DNA from: JAUZQZ01 sp036985955
Lineage (GTDB): Bacteria; Pseudomonadota; Zetaproteobacteria; Mariprofundales; Mariprofundaceae
Direction of reading: 5' to 3'
DNA: 17,197 nt
NCBI GenBank assembly: GCA_036985955.1
Contig: BTQQ01000019.1
Coordinates: 1 to 17,197 of the forward strand
How positions within the stretch are numbered: position 1 is the stretch's first letter; each line of letters starts with the position of its first letter. A program made the translations under genes and the position numbers. Under the pieces are notes generated by a model. It was not told the origin of the DNA and searched no databases. It saw only the letters and a list, made by a program, of their open reading frames with translations. Below are positions 7,285 through 14,266 of this stretch, one piece after another.

Positions 7285-7924
7285 TTCGTTCTGCTTGTGA
7301 AGGGCTCAGATAGGCAGGGCTAGCAAAGCGGGAAAGGATATCCGGATTGGCCACTTTGCTTGCCTGCTGGCAGGTCAGAATCGCCAGAGCCTTACAACGC
7401 GGCAGTTCAAGGGGAAGCTGTTCCCAGCCGGGCAAATCCACCGTGGTTGGCGTTTGTGTGAGGTAGGTGTCCGCAGGTATGCAGCGAACCTCATCCCATG
7501 GCTGGCTTCGGTCTTCTTCCAGGGGCATGCCTTCCTGATAACGCCCAAGCCAGGCGCTACCGGCGCGCGCATCCTCAATAACCCACATGGGTTCACGAAC
7601 ACTGGATTGCCGAGCAGTAATGGCCAGTGATGAAAACCCCAGCATGGGCAGACGAAGGTCCGCATTGATACCGGTCATCGTCGCGGCAGCGACGCGCAGG
7701 CCTGTAAATGATCCCGGGCCGATGCCAAGGCCGAGCAGTTGCACATCCTTCCAATTCAGTTCCGCTTCGGCCAGCAAGGTTTCCAGCATAGGAAGGATGG
7801 TTTGTGAGTGGGGTTTATTCGATTGACTGCTAACGTAAAACTGTCTGGCGTCCTGCCGGATGAGACAGGCGCAGGCAGGGCCAAAAGCCGCATCCAGCGA
7901 CAGAATATTTTTTTCTTGCTTCAT
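7268..7924 (-). CDS. tsaB: tRNA threonylcarbamoyladenosine synthesis protein TsaB (YeaZ)
   Basis: TsaB is the inactive kinase-fold partner that forms a complex with TsaD and TsaE and is needed for the t6A37 modification of ANN-decoding tRNAs. The N terminus ILSLDAAFGPACACLI matches the family's start (ILaiDTS type), and the most conserved motif, LGIGPGSFTGLRVAAATMTGI, follows within the first hundred residues. I start at the ATG at 7924 (218 aa), 10 nt after the galU stop; a longer frame reaching 8005 would overlap galU and add 27 unrelated residues. Its last 17 nt overlap the phosphatase gene. Neither tsaD nor tsaE is in the window, but a YrdC-domain protein, the enzyme class that makes the threonylcarbamoyl-AMP donor, lies 4 kb away. 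Confidence 0.9.
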   Translation of the reverse strand: MKQEKNILSLDAAFGPACACLIRQDARQFYVSSQSNKPHSQTILPMLETLLAEAELNWKDVQLLGLGIGPGSFTGLRVAAATMTGINADLRLPMLGFSSLAITARQSSVREPMWVIEDARAGSAWLGRYQEGMPLEEDRSQPWDEVRCIPADTYLTQTPTTVDLPGWEQLPLELPRCKALAILTCQQASKVANPDILSRFASPAYLSPSQAERNAQKG

Positions 7925-7934
7925 CCGATTTACT

Positions 7935-8801
7935 TCATCCAAATTGGCGCAGGAAAGCGGTGAATTCTTCTCCATATTCATGATGGTGCCGACCAAGTTC
8001 CACATTCGCCATGAGAAATCCGATCGGATTGCCTGCGTCGAAGCGTTTGCCCTCGATAATCACCCCATGGACAGGCTCTTCTTTGGCCAAACGAGCCACG
8101 GCATCGGTCAGTTGAATCTCTCCCTGCTTTCCCGGTTTTGTGTCTGCCAGCAACTCAAGCAGGCGCGGTGTGAAGATATAACGGCCAATGATAGCCAGAT
8201 CGGAAGGGGCTTCTTCAGTCCGCGGTTTTTCCACCATATCCTGTAACCGGAGCAGGCCATCTTTTTCCTGACTGGCCTGAACGATGCCATAACGACTGAC
8301 CAGATGGGCCGGAACCTGCATCAGACCAATCACGGAGTAGCCCGTTTGTTCATGTACGTGGCGCAGTTGCTGCATCGCAGGGGTTTCAGCGATAATTAAT
8401 TCATCAGCCAATGCCACGCCGAAGGCTTCATTACCCACCCAATGGGTGGCGCAGGCCACGGCATGTCCCAGACCCAGAGCCTGCTTTTGGCGCACATAGA
8501 CCACCTCGGCCATGCGCGCCACACGGGATACTTCTCGGTAAAGTTTATCTTTTCCAGCGGATTTCAGGTTCGCTTCCAATTCGGATGAGATATCGAAATG
8601 GTCTTCAATCGCGCGCTTGCCACGGCCAGTGACCATGATGATTTCGTTCATGCCGGAAGCCAAAGCTTCTTCGACGCCGTACTGAATCAACGGTTTATCT
8701 ACAATGGTGAGCATTTCCTTGGGGCTGGCTTTGGTGGCGGGGAGGAAGCGGGTACCAAGACCGGCCGCCGGAAAAATAATTTTTTTCAGTGGAGCATTCA
8801 T
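7935..8801 (-). CDS. galU: UTP-glucose-1-phosphate uridylyltransferase
   Basis: Makes UDP-glucose from UTP and glucose-1-phosphate for lipopolysaccharide, capsule and other glycan synthesis in the cytosol. The nucleotidyltransferase signature is at the N terminus, FPAAGLGTRFLPATKASPKE, followed by DKPLIQYGVEEA, FGVALADELI (the DD-type metal site region), MVEKP and GEIQLTDAV near the C-terminal end. The length of 288 aa is typical of GalU. It is the first gene of a probable three-gene operon with tsaB and the phosphatase. Only 29 nt separate its ATG from the T-tract of the upstream terminator, and I see no good promoter or strong ribosome site there, so its expression signal is unclear. Confidence 0.96.
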   Translation of the reverse strand: MNAPLKKIIFPAAGLGTRFLPATKASPKEMLTIVDKPLIQYGVEEALASGMNEIIMVTGRGKRAIEDHFDISSELEANLKSAGKDKLYREVSRVARMAEVVYVRQKQALGLGHAVACATHWVGNEAFGVALADELIIAETPAMQQLRHVHEQTGYSVIGLMQVPAHLVSRYGIVQASQEKDGLLRLQDMVEKPRTEEAPSDLAIIGRYIFTPRLLELLADTKPGKQGEIQLTDAVARLAKEEPVHGVIIEGKRFDAGNPIGFLMANVELGRHHHEYGEEFTAFLRQFG

Positions 8802-8830
8802 GGGGAAAGCCTATCCGGTTTTCGCCAGAC

Positions 8831-8857
8831 AAAAAAGAAGGCGGGCATTAGCCCGCC
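8831..8857 (-). terminator. Rho-independent terminator after ccsB
   Basis: On the minus strand GGCGGGC-TAAT-GCCCGCC forms a perfect 7-bp GC stem with a 4-nt loop, followed by TTCTTTTTT. It lies about 30 nt downstream of the ccsB stop and ends the long pur/ccs transcription unit. The plus strand has no comparable T-run after the stem, so it is unidirectional. Confidence 0.92.
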
Positions 8858-8887
8858 TGTGAAGAAATTTAGGGCTATTTTCTCTGG

Positions 8888-10123
8888 CTACAGGCGGCCA
8901 TAGGAATGCAGGCCGGAGAGATACATATTCACGCCGATAAAGCAGAAGACAGTGACCAGAAATCCGGCTACGGTCCACCATGCCAGCGAGCGCCCCTGCC
9001 AGCCATGTGAAACACGTACATGTAAATACGCACCATATACAAGCCAGACAATCAGCGCCCATGTTTCTTTGGGATCCCACGACCAGTAGCCGCCCCATGC
9101 TTCGGCCGCCCATGCCGCCCCCAGGATGGTGGCCAGCGTGAAGGCCGGGAAGCCGATGGCGACGGCCTTGTAAGCCAGTTGATCCAGTTGATCCAGCGTA
9201 GGGAACACAGCGAGCAGTCGTGAGTTACCATTTTTTTTCTCAATACGTTCACGCATCAGATAGGCCATGCCTGCACCACAGGCGACAGCAAATGCGCCAT
9301 AACCGACGAAGTTCATCGGCACATGAATCTTCATCCAATAGGATTGTAGTGCCGGAACCAGGGGTTTGATATCGGCATGCCCACGCGCGGAGAGCCAGAT
9401 GCCGAAGAACACACCTGCGGAAACCAGTGGCATGACAAAGGCACCCATGGCTTTTGCCTGATAGCGCCGTTCAAGCGATAAATAGATAACAGTGGTAATG
9501 CAGAACAGGAGAATGAAGACTTCATACAGATTGGAAACAGGTGCATGCCCGATTTCCACATCCAGCATGTAGGATTCATACCAGCGCAGTAACAGGGCGG
9601 AGCCTCCGGCGTACACACCAACCCATGCACATGCTGTGGCCAGTTTCCCGACAATGGATGCTGGTGCAAACAAATAGGTGACGTACAACAACGCTGAAGC
9701 CAGAAGAACTATATTCATGGTCATAATGATGCTGCCGGAAAGCAAGTTGGATTGATCGGCATAGGAAATAAGCGCCTGATCCGGTTCCATGACAGACCAG
9801 AATGCGGCGAGCAGAATCATCATCAGCGCGCCATCCAGCCAAGATACAAGATTCGATGAGAATTTTGCCGTTGTGAGTGATGGCTTGGCCATGCCTACGG
9901 CCACGCCAGATGCCAACCCTGCCAACGCCCCTGTACCAAACCATGCAAAGGATGAAAGAGTCAGAAAGTACAACAAACCTCCATCACCATATCCGGAAGG
10001 CCCATACATGGCATAAGCGGATATTCCCGTAATGGCGCCCAGATAGGTGCAGAAGCGGACAAAGCCAGGGAGTCCCCGGTTGATGGTCTCAAAATTGAAA
10101 CGTGTTGCAGTAATTGCGGTCAT
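8888..10123 (-). CDS. ccsB: System II cytochrome c haem lyase subunit CcsB (CcsA/ResC family)
   Basis: Polytopic membrane protein that, with ResB, moves haem across the membrane and attaches it to apocytochromes c at the outer face. The defining tryptophan-rich WWD segment is GGYWSWDPKETWALIVW, near the C terminus, followed by YGAYLHVRVSHGW. Other His candidates for haem ligation are in KIHVPMNFVGYG. I count roughly nine to ten hydrophobic helices in 411 aa, somewhat longer than the shortest CcsA proteins because of an N-terminal group of helices. The ATG overlaps the resB stop (ATGA), so the two partners are translationally coupled. Symbol naming varies (ccsA, ccsB, resC). No ResA/CcdA thiol-reducing partner is in the window. 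A strong terminator follows. Confidence 0.94.
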   Translation of the reverse strand: MTAITATRFNFETINRGLPGFVRFCTYLGAITGISAYAMYGPSGYGDGGLLYFLTLSSFAWFGTGALAGLASGVAVGMAKPSLTTAKFSSNLVSWLDGALMMILLAAFWSVMEPDQALISYADQSNLLSGSIIMTMNIVLLASALLYVTYLFAPASIVGKLATACAWVGVYAGGSALLLRWYESYMLDVEIGHAPVSNLYEVFILLFCITTVIYLSLERRYQAKAMGAFVMPLVSAGVFFGIWLSARGHADIKPLVPALQSYWMKIHVPMNFVGYGAFAVACGAGMAYLMRERIEKKNGNSRLLAVFPTLDQLDQLAYKAVAIGFPAFTLATILGAAWAAEAWGGYWSWDPKETWALIVWLVYGAYLHVRVSHGWQGRSLAWWTVAGFLVTVFCFIGVNMYLSGLHSYGRL

Positions 10124-11808
10124 GTCGCACTCCCTTCTGATGGCCTGGAATCAAAACCCTGCTCTATTTTTGTTAAAAGTTCATGAAATTCCTGTTCGAA
10201 ACCCAGTTTGTTCCGAAGGGTCATACCACCCAAGCTGATTTTAACATTGTTGCCCTTCTTTTCCAGCACCAGCCATAGCTTGCGGTGTGGCATGTAAAAC
10301 ATAATGCACAGACCAATCACAAGAGCAGCGCTGCCTACCCAGACAATATTCATGCCAGGGTCTTGAGCCAGTTCCAAGCCTGTGTAGTAAACCTGATCGT
10401 AATCCTCCAGAACAGGAATGAAAGGCCATGGCACTTGCGACAGGTTGCTCATGCCCTGAATCACGCGTGCCCCTATCTGTTGAAAATTCTTCGGGCGTTT
10501 ATTGCCAAATACTTTATTCATGGCGGATTTAAAGGCTGTGAAATTGGCTGCCTGCGAATTATTTTCTTTTTGTTTTTTCAGCACATCAACAAAGCTGTTA
10601 TATAGCTTCCAGTCCGTAGGTTGGCTGAAATCCAGCCCCAGAGAAAACGGTTCATAATCACGTTCTTCGCCGGTCAATGAAACCATCATCAAATTTCCCC
10701 GATTTTGCCCTTTCATCACAAACGGGCGCATAAAGGTTTTGACCTTTACCGGCTTCAGTCCGGGTCCGCGCAAAATGAACTCCACGGCAGGCCCCAAGTC
10801 CTTGAATTCCTTGGGTGCGCCAGGATTCGCCATATTTTCGATATTGAAGGGTCGAAAATTGGTGATTTCGAGGCTGACGCCTGTTTTTGGATCGCGCCAT
10901 GTTTCATACACCTTGGTTTTCACGGTTTCAACCTTGTCGGCGCCGAGGCGGAACAGCTTCAGTTGAATATCCGAACCACCATCACCAAAGCTGGCCTGAT
11001 AGATGCGTACGCCTTTGTAGTACAAGGGTTCATTAACGATAATTTTCTTGTGGTCCACGACTGTCTTGCCGTTATCAATAATGGACAGGGTGCTACGGAA
11101 TTCCTTGGGCATACCTGTCGGATAGAAATCAATAAAGAAGTCATCACAGCGAATATCAAATGGCATCTTCAGATGGCCGGTTCCCGTACCCTTGACGAAG
11201 CTTATGGTATTATCCGTGCTGCCTTCGACTACGGTCATCGTACCACGGAAACCGTATTGCGCGCCGATCCAGCCGCCGACCAGAATAATAAGAATCGCGC
11301 CATGAACGAGGATATAGCCCCATTTGTTCCAGCGGCCTTTATCGGCGCGGATATAGGTTTTTCCACTATCCTCAGCAGTTTTCTGTTCCCAGTCGGAAAG
11401 GCAGGATTGAAGCGTCTCAATGACTTGCGTCAGTTCAACCTTGTTCAGTCTCCAATGCTTCAGATGGTGAAACCGTTGCAGGGATTTATCCGCGATGACG
11501 ACCTTACGTTTGCGCATATCCTTGAGCATGCGAGGCGTATTTCGCCACAGGCACACGACAAGCGAGAGCATCAGGAAGCCCAGCAAGCCAATAAACCAGC
11601 TGGTATGGTACATGTCGAACAGGCCGAGTGACCGGAATACATTGTACCACAAGGGGCCGAATTGTTTGAGGTAATCTGTCTGTATCTGATTCTGCAACAG
11701 CACGGTTCCAATCACACTGGACAAGGCGAGCACTACCAGAAGCGCAATGGCCAGCGACATTGAACTTAAGCGATCAAAACAGGGTTTGAACCAGATGGGC
11801 ATATTCAT
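10120..11808 (-). CDS. resB: Cytochrome c biogenesis protein ResB (Ccs1)
   Basis: Partner of CcsB in System II cytochrome c maturation, thought to hold apocytochrome and help haem delivery. The 562-aa protein has the ResB layout: N-terminal helix MSLAIALLVVLALSSVIG, a second helix around WFIGLLGFLMLSLVV, a third with a conserved-position His, WGYILVHGAILIILVGG, then a large periplasmic domain of about 270 residues and a last helix NIVWVGSAALVIGLCIMF followed by a cytosolic tail. NEPLYYKGVRIYQASFGD is the family's recognisable C-domain motif. A weak AGGA precedes the ATG. The gene follows the YrdC-like gene after a 61-nt gap without a convincing terminator or promoter, and overlaps ccsB by 4 nt. 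Confidence 0.95.
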   Translation of the reverse strand: MNMPIWFKPCFDRLSSMSLAIALLVVLALSSVIGTVLLQNQIQTDYLKQFGPLWYNVFRSLGLFDMYHTSWFIGLLGFLMLSLVVCLWRNTPRMLKDMRKRKVVIADKSLQRFHHLKHWRLNKVELTQVIETLQSCLSDWEQKTAEDSGKTYIRADKGRWNKWGYILVHGAILIILVGGWIGAQYGFRGTMTVVEGSTDNTISFVKGTGTGHLKMPFDIRCDDFFIDFYPTGMPKEFRSTLSIIDNGKTVVDHKKIIVNEPLYYKGVRIYQASFGDGGSDIQLKLFRLGADKVETVKTKVYETWRDPKTGVSLEITNFRPFNIENMANPGAPKEFKDLGPAVEFILRGPGLKPVKVKTFMRPFVMKGQNRGNLMMVSLTGEERDYEPFSLGLDFSQPTDWKLYNSFVDVLKKQKENNSQAANFTAFKSAMNKVFGNKRPKNFQQIGARVIQGMSNLSQVPWPFIPVLEDYDQVYYTGLELAQDPGMNIVWVGSAALVIGLCIMFYMPHRKLWLVLEKKGNNVKISLGGMTLRNKLGFEQEFHELLTKIEQGFDSRPSEGSAT

Positions 11809-11869
11809 GGGGTGCGCATCCTAGAGGAGAGTGACGCGCAAAAAAACAATGATTCTTTTTAAGGCTAAT

Positions 11870-12421
11870 TCATCGCAGGACATGGAAATGGTCTTTCTTC
11901 CAGAGCAGGAGCGTAGAAGGGGTGTTGCTCTGCTTCTCACCAGAGATAACCCCGTCAATATGGCGATGCCAATGCATGCGCAGCCGCCAGTTCGGTGTTT
12001 GAATGTTGCCTCCCCTGCGGTTCAGGCTGCTTGAAAGAATCAGCCCTCCACTCAATGCTGCCAGCCGGCGGCAGGTGATATCGGTATCGACACGCAGGGC
12101 AATACGTCCTCTGGCATAGCAGGTGCGGGGCAGACCGGGGCGGCCCGGCAGTACGAAGGTCGTATTGCCGGGCCATGCTTGCCGCACGGCCCGGCGCAGG
12201 GGCGGCGGCAGGTATCGAATATGGCGCATAGCTGTGCGTATGGAGTTGGCGATGAATACAAAAGGCCCCTGCCGTTGTTTGAATTGTTGCAGTTGTTGCA
12301 CGGCCTTCGGACAAAGCGGTGAAGCGGCAATGCCGGCAACCGTTGATGTGTTATGTGCAACAAGTTTTCCTTGCTGAAGCATGCGTGCGGCGCGAAGGGT
12401 GCGTAATTTTTGGCGAATCAT
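11870..12421 (-). CDS. Divergent YrdC/Sua5-domain protein, possibly TsaC
   Basis: This 183-aa protein aligns along its length with the TsaC/YrdC fold, whose enzymes make threonylcarbamoyl-AMP from threonine, bicarbonate and ATP for tRNA t6A. Recognisable parts are GKLVAHNTSTVAGIA (usual form: YPTETVYGLG), the KxR pair in FKQRQGPFVFIAN (K48, R50), AWPGNTTFVLPG, IALRVDTD and LILSSSLNRRGG (usual form: STSAN.SG). The KxR and SxxxN positions survive, but the first motif has lost its Pro and Glu, and the protein is unusually rich in Arg. It may be a drifted TsaC or a paralogue with another role, so I give no symbol. It lies 18 nt after purE in the same direction and 61 nt before resB, with a weak ribosome site. 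Confidence 0.75.
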   Translation of the reverse strand: MIRQKLRTLRAARMLQQGKLVAHNTSTVAGIAASPLCPKAVQQLQQFKQRQGPFVFIANSIRTAMRHIRYLPPPLRRAVRQAWPGNTTFVLPGRPGLPRTCYARGRIALRVDTDITCRRLAALSGGLILSSSLNRRGGNIQTPNWRLRMHWHRHIDGVISGEKQSNTPSTLLLWKKDHFHVLR

Positions 12422-12439
12422 TCCAATAAAAAAATTAGA

Positions 12440-12904
12440 TTAGTCTTCCGGTTGAGCGATGGCCTCGCGTGCTGCTCGGAGTTTGTCCGCCAACGATGTA
12501 TTCGATTGCGCCAGTATTTGCACCGCCAGTATCCCGGCGTTTTTTGCAGCATTGACGCCAACGCATGCCACAGGAATACCCGGTGGCATCATTACCGTCG
12601 AGAGCAGGGCATCCTGCCCCTGTAGCGGCCCCGCTGAAATAGGAACGCCAATAACAGGTAAAATAGTTTTGGATGCGACGACGCCAGCCAGATGCGCCGC
12701 CATGCCCGCGGCGCAGATAAACACGCCACATCCGACAGCTTCAGCATCATGGACAGCCTTGATAGTCGCTTCCGGTGTACGGTGCGCTGAACGCACCAAT
12801 ACCTTGTGTGGCACATCGTATTGATCAAGCACGGCAGATGTCTGCTCCATAATGGACATATCACTTTTGCTGCCTATCAGAATCAGGACTTTGATATTTT
12901 TCAT
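12440..12904 (-). CDS. purE: N5-carboxyaminoimidazole ribonucleotide mutase PurE
   Basis: Catalyses the mutase step N5-CAIR to CAIR in de novo purine synthesis, in the cytosol. Short and highly conserved motifs are all present in the 154 residues: ILIGSKSDM, VRSAHRTPE with the catalytic His, AAGMAAHLAGVVAS, and GPLQGQDALLSTVMMPPGIPV. The usual partner PurK, which makes N5-CAIR, is not adjacent here; it is probably encoded elsewhere, unless this enzyme is of the class II type that uses AIR directly. The start is 3 nt after the purD stop, with GGAG lying inside the purD end, so the two genes are coupled. Confidence 0.96.
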   Translation of the reverse strand: MKNIKVLILIGSKSDMSIMEQTSAVLDQYDVPHKVLVRSAHRTPEATIKAVHDAEAVGCGVFICAAGMAAHLAGVVASKTILPVIGVPISAGPLQGQDALLSTVMMPPGIPVACVGVNAAKNAGILAVQILAQSNTSLADKLRAAREAIAQPED

Positions 12905-12907
12905 TTG

Positions 12908-14182
12908 TTATTTCTCCGGGTTAAGCGCATGCCAGCCAATGTCCTTGCGGTAAAAGCCACCGGGCCAGTCAAGATATTTCAAAGCAGTGTAAACGGTTTG
13001 TTGCGCTTCGGCTACGCTGTCACCCAACGCCGTTACCCCCAGCACACGTCCGCCGACATTCACGATCATATCATCTTTTTCACCGGTTCCCGCATGGAAT
13101 ACGGTGGTTCCTGCTGCTTCCATGTCATCCAGTCCACCAATATTCTGTCCTTTGGTGAAGCTTCCCGGATAACCATCCGAGGCGACGACGACAGTGAGTG
13201 CCGCGCGGTCGTCCCAGTCCAGTGTTACGTCATCCAGTCGTTTTTCCGCTGCCGCCAAAAGCACTTTGCCAAGATCGGATTTCAACCGGCTCATCAGTGG
13301 TTGACACTCAGGATCGCCGAAGCGGACGTTGAATTCGAGAGCCTTCGGTCCGTCAGCGGTAATCATAATACCAGCGTATAGTGTGCCGATGAACTCGATA
13401 CCACGATCTTTTAATGCCACAATTGTAGGCCGCACAATGGTTTCCAGCACTTTATCAGCGATTTCTTTGGTTACGCACGGGGCTGGTGAATAAGCGCCCA
13501 TACCACCGGTATTCGGTCCCTTGTCACCATCAAGCAATGCCTTGTGATCCTGACTGGAATCAAGCGGTAGAATCGTATCACCGGAAACGATAAACAGGCA
13601 GGACGCCTCCTCACCCTCAAGGAATTCCTCAATGACAACTTGCGACCCGGCATCACCAAAGCTGTTACCAGCCAGCATGTCACGTGCCTCAGCCACAGCC
13701 TCGTCCACCGTCTGTGCGATAATCACGCCCTTTCCGGCCGCCAGCCCCGAGGCTTTGATAACAATTGGCGCGTTCCGGTTGCGGATACATGTTTCGGCAG
13801 CATCCGGGTCGGTGTGGGTTTCAAATGCCGCCGTTGGTACGCCAGCTTCGTCCATGAGTGTTTTGGCGAACGATTTACTCCCCTCCAGTTCGGCAGCGGC
13901 CCGATTGGGGCCGAAGACAGCGAAACTTTCGGCGCGCAGCCGGTCGGCAAGTCCTGCTACCAGCGGCACTTCGGGCCCGACGACAACCAGATGCGGCTGT
14001 TCCTTCCTCGCCAAATCAACAAGCCCGTCAATGTCCCCCGCATTTACGTTGATACAACGCGCATCCGTCGCGATACCCGGATTGCCCGGCGCACAAACAA
14101 CCTCCGAAACGGAAGGAGAACGCTTCAGTTTCCAGCACAACGCATGCTCACGGCCACCACCGCCGACTACCAGAACCTTCAT
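12908..14182 (-). CDS. purD: Phosphoribosylamine-glycine ligase PurD
   Basis: Joins glycine to phosphoribosylamine with ATP (GAR synthetase), the second step of purine synthesis. The N domain starts with VLVVGGGGREHALCWKL and continues with APGNPGI and LVVVGPEVPLVAGLAD. The ATP-grasp core has FGPNRAAAELEGSKSFAK, VIKASGLAAGKGVI, DHKALLDGDKGPNTGGMGA and EFNVRFGDPECQ with the metal and nucleotide ligands. The C-terminal domain ends the 424 residues, a normal length for the monofunctional enzyme. GAGG lies 8 nt before the ATG. Upstream, the 84-nt gap to purH contains a palindromic element. Downstream, purE follows after 3 nt. Confidence 0.97.
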   Translation of the reverse strand: MKVLVVGGGGREHALCWKLKRSPSVSEVVCAPGNPGIATDARCINVNAGDIDGLVDLARKEQPHLVVVGPEVPLVAGLADRLRAESFAVFGPNRAAAELEGSKSFAKTLMDEAGVPTAAFETHTDPDAAETCIRNRNAPIVIKASGLAAGKGVIIAQTVDEAVAEARDMLAGNSFGDAGSQVVIEEFLEGEEASCLFIVSGDTILPLDSSQDHKALLDGDKGPNTGGMGAYSPAPCVTKEIADKVLETIVRPTIVALKDRGIEFIGTLYAGIMITADGPKALEFNVRFGDPECQPLMSRLKSDLGKVLLAAAEKRLDDVTLDWDDRAALTVVVASDGYPGSFTKGQNIGGLDDMEAAGTTVFHAGTGEKDDMIVNVGGRVLGVTALGDSVAEAQQTVYTALKYLDWPGGFYRKDIGWHALNPEK

Positions 14183-14199
14183 TGGTTAATCCTCATTAG

Positions 14200-14230
14200 A
14201 CACAGATTAACGCAAATATTCGCAGATCAT
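14200..14230. repeat. Degenerate short repeat / palindromic element between purH and purD
   Basis: Imperfect 10-12-nt units CACAGATTAACG, CAAATATTCG and CAGATCATATT follow one another. The centre, ACGCAAATATTCGCAG (14210-14225), is a near-palindrome and matches 11 of 16 positions of the E. coli PurR operator consensus. It could be an operator or a remnant of a CACAGAT-type dispersed repeat. Confidence 0.4.
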
Positions 14231-14266
14231 ATTCATGTAGGCTAATCCGTCTTCCTTCACGTCGAG

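Noticed and set aside
7925..8005. Longer TsaB start inside galU
   Set aside because: The extra 27 residues are unlike TsaB N termini and come from galU sequence in another frame; ATG 7924 places the conserved ILSLDAAFG at the start.
10705..11631. A 308-residue plus-strand frame opposite resB
   Set aside because: It mirrors the resB codons, has no recognisable domain, and resB is intact with membrane helices and family motifs.
11809..11869. A-rich then T-rich stretch before resB as a terminator
   Set aside because: Only a weak A-T pairing could form; there is no GC stem, so I do not call a terminator.
13632..14245. Plus-strand frames opposite purD of about 185-200 residues
   Set aside because: They are shadows of a high-GC conserved gene, rich in Ser, Ala and Arg, without start signals or family resemblance.
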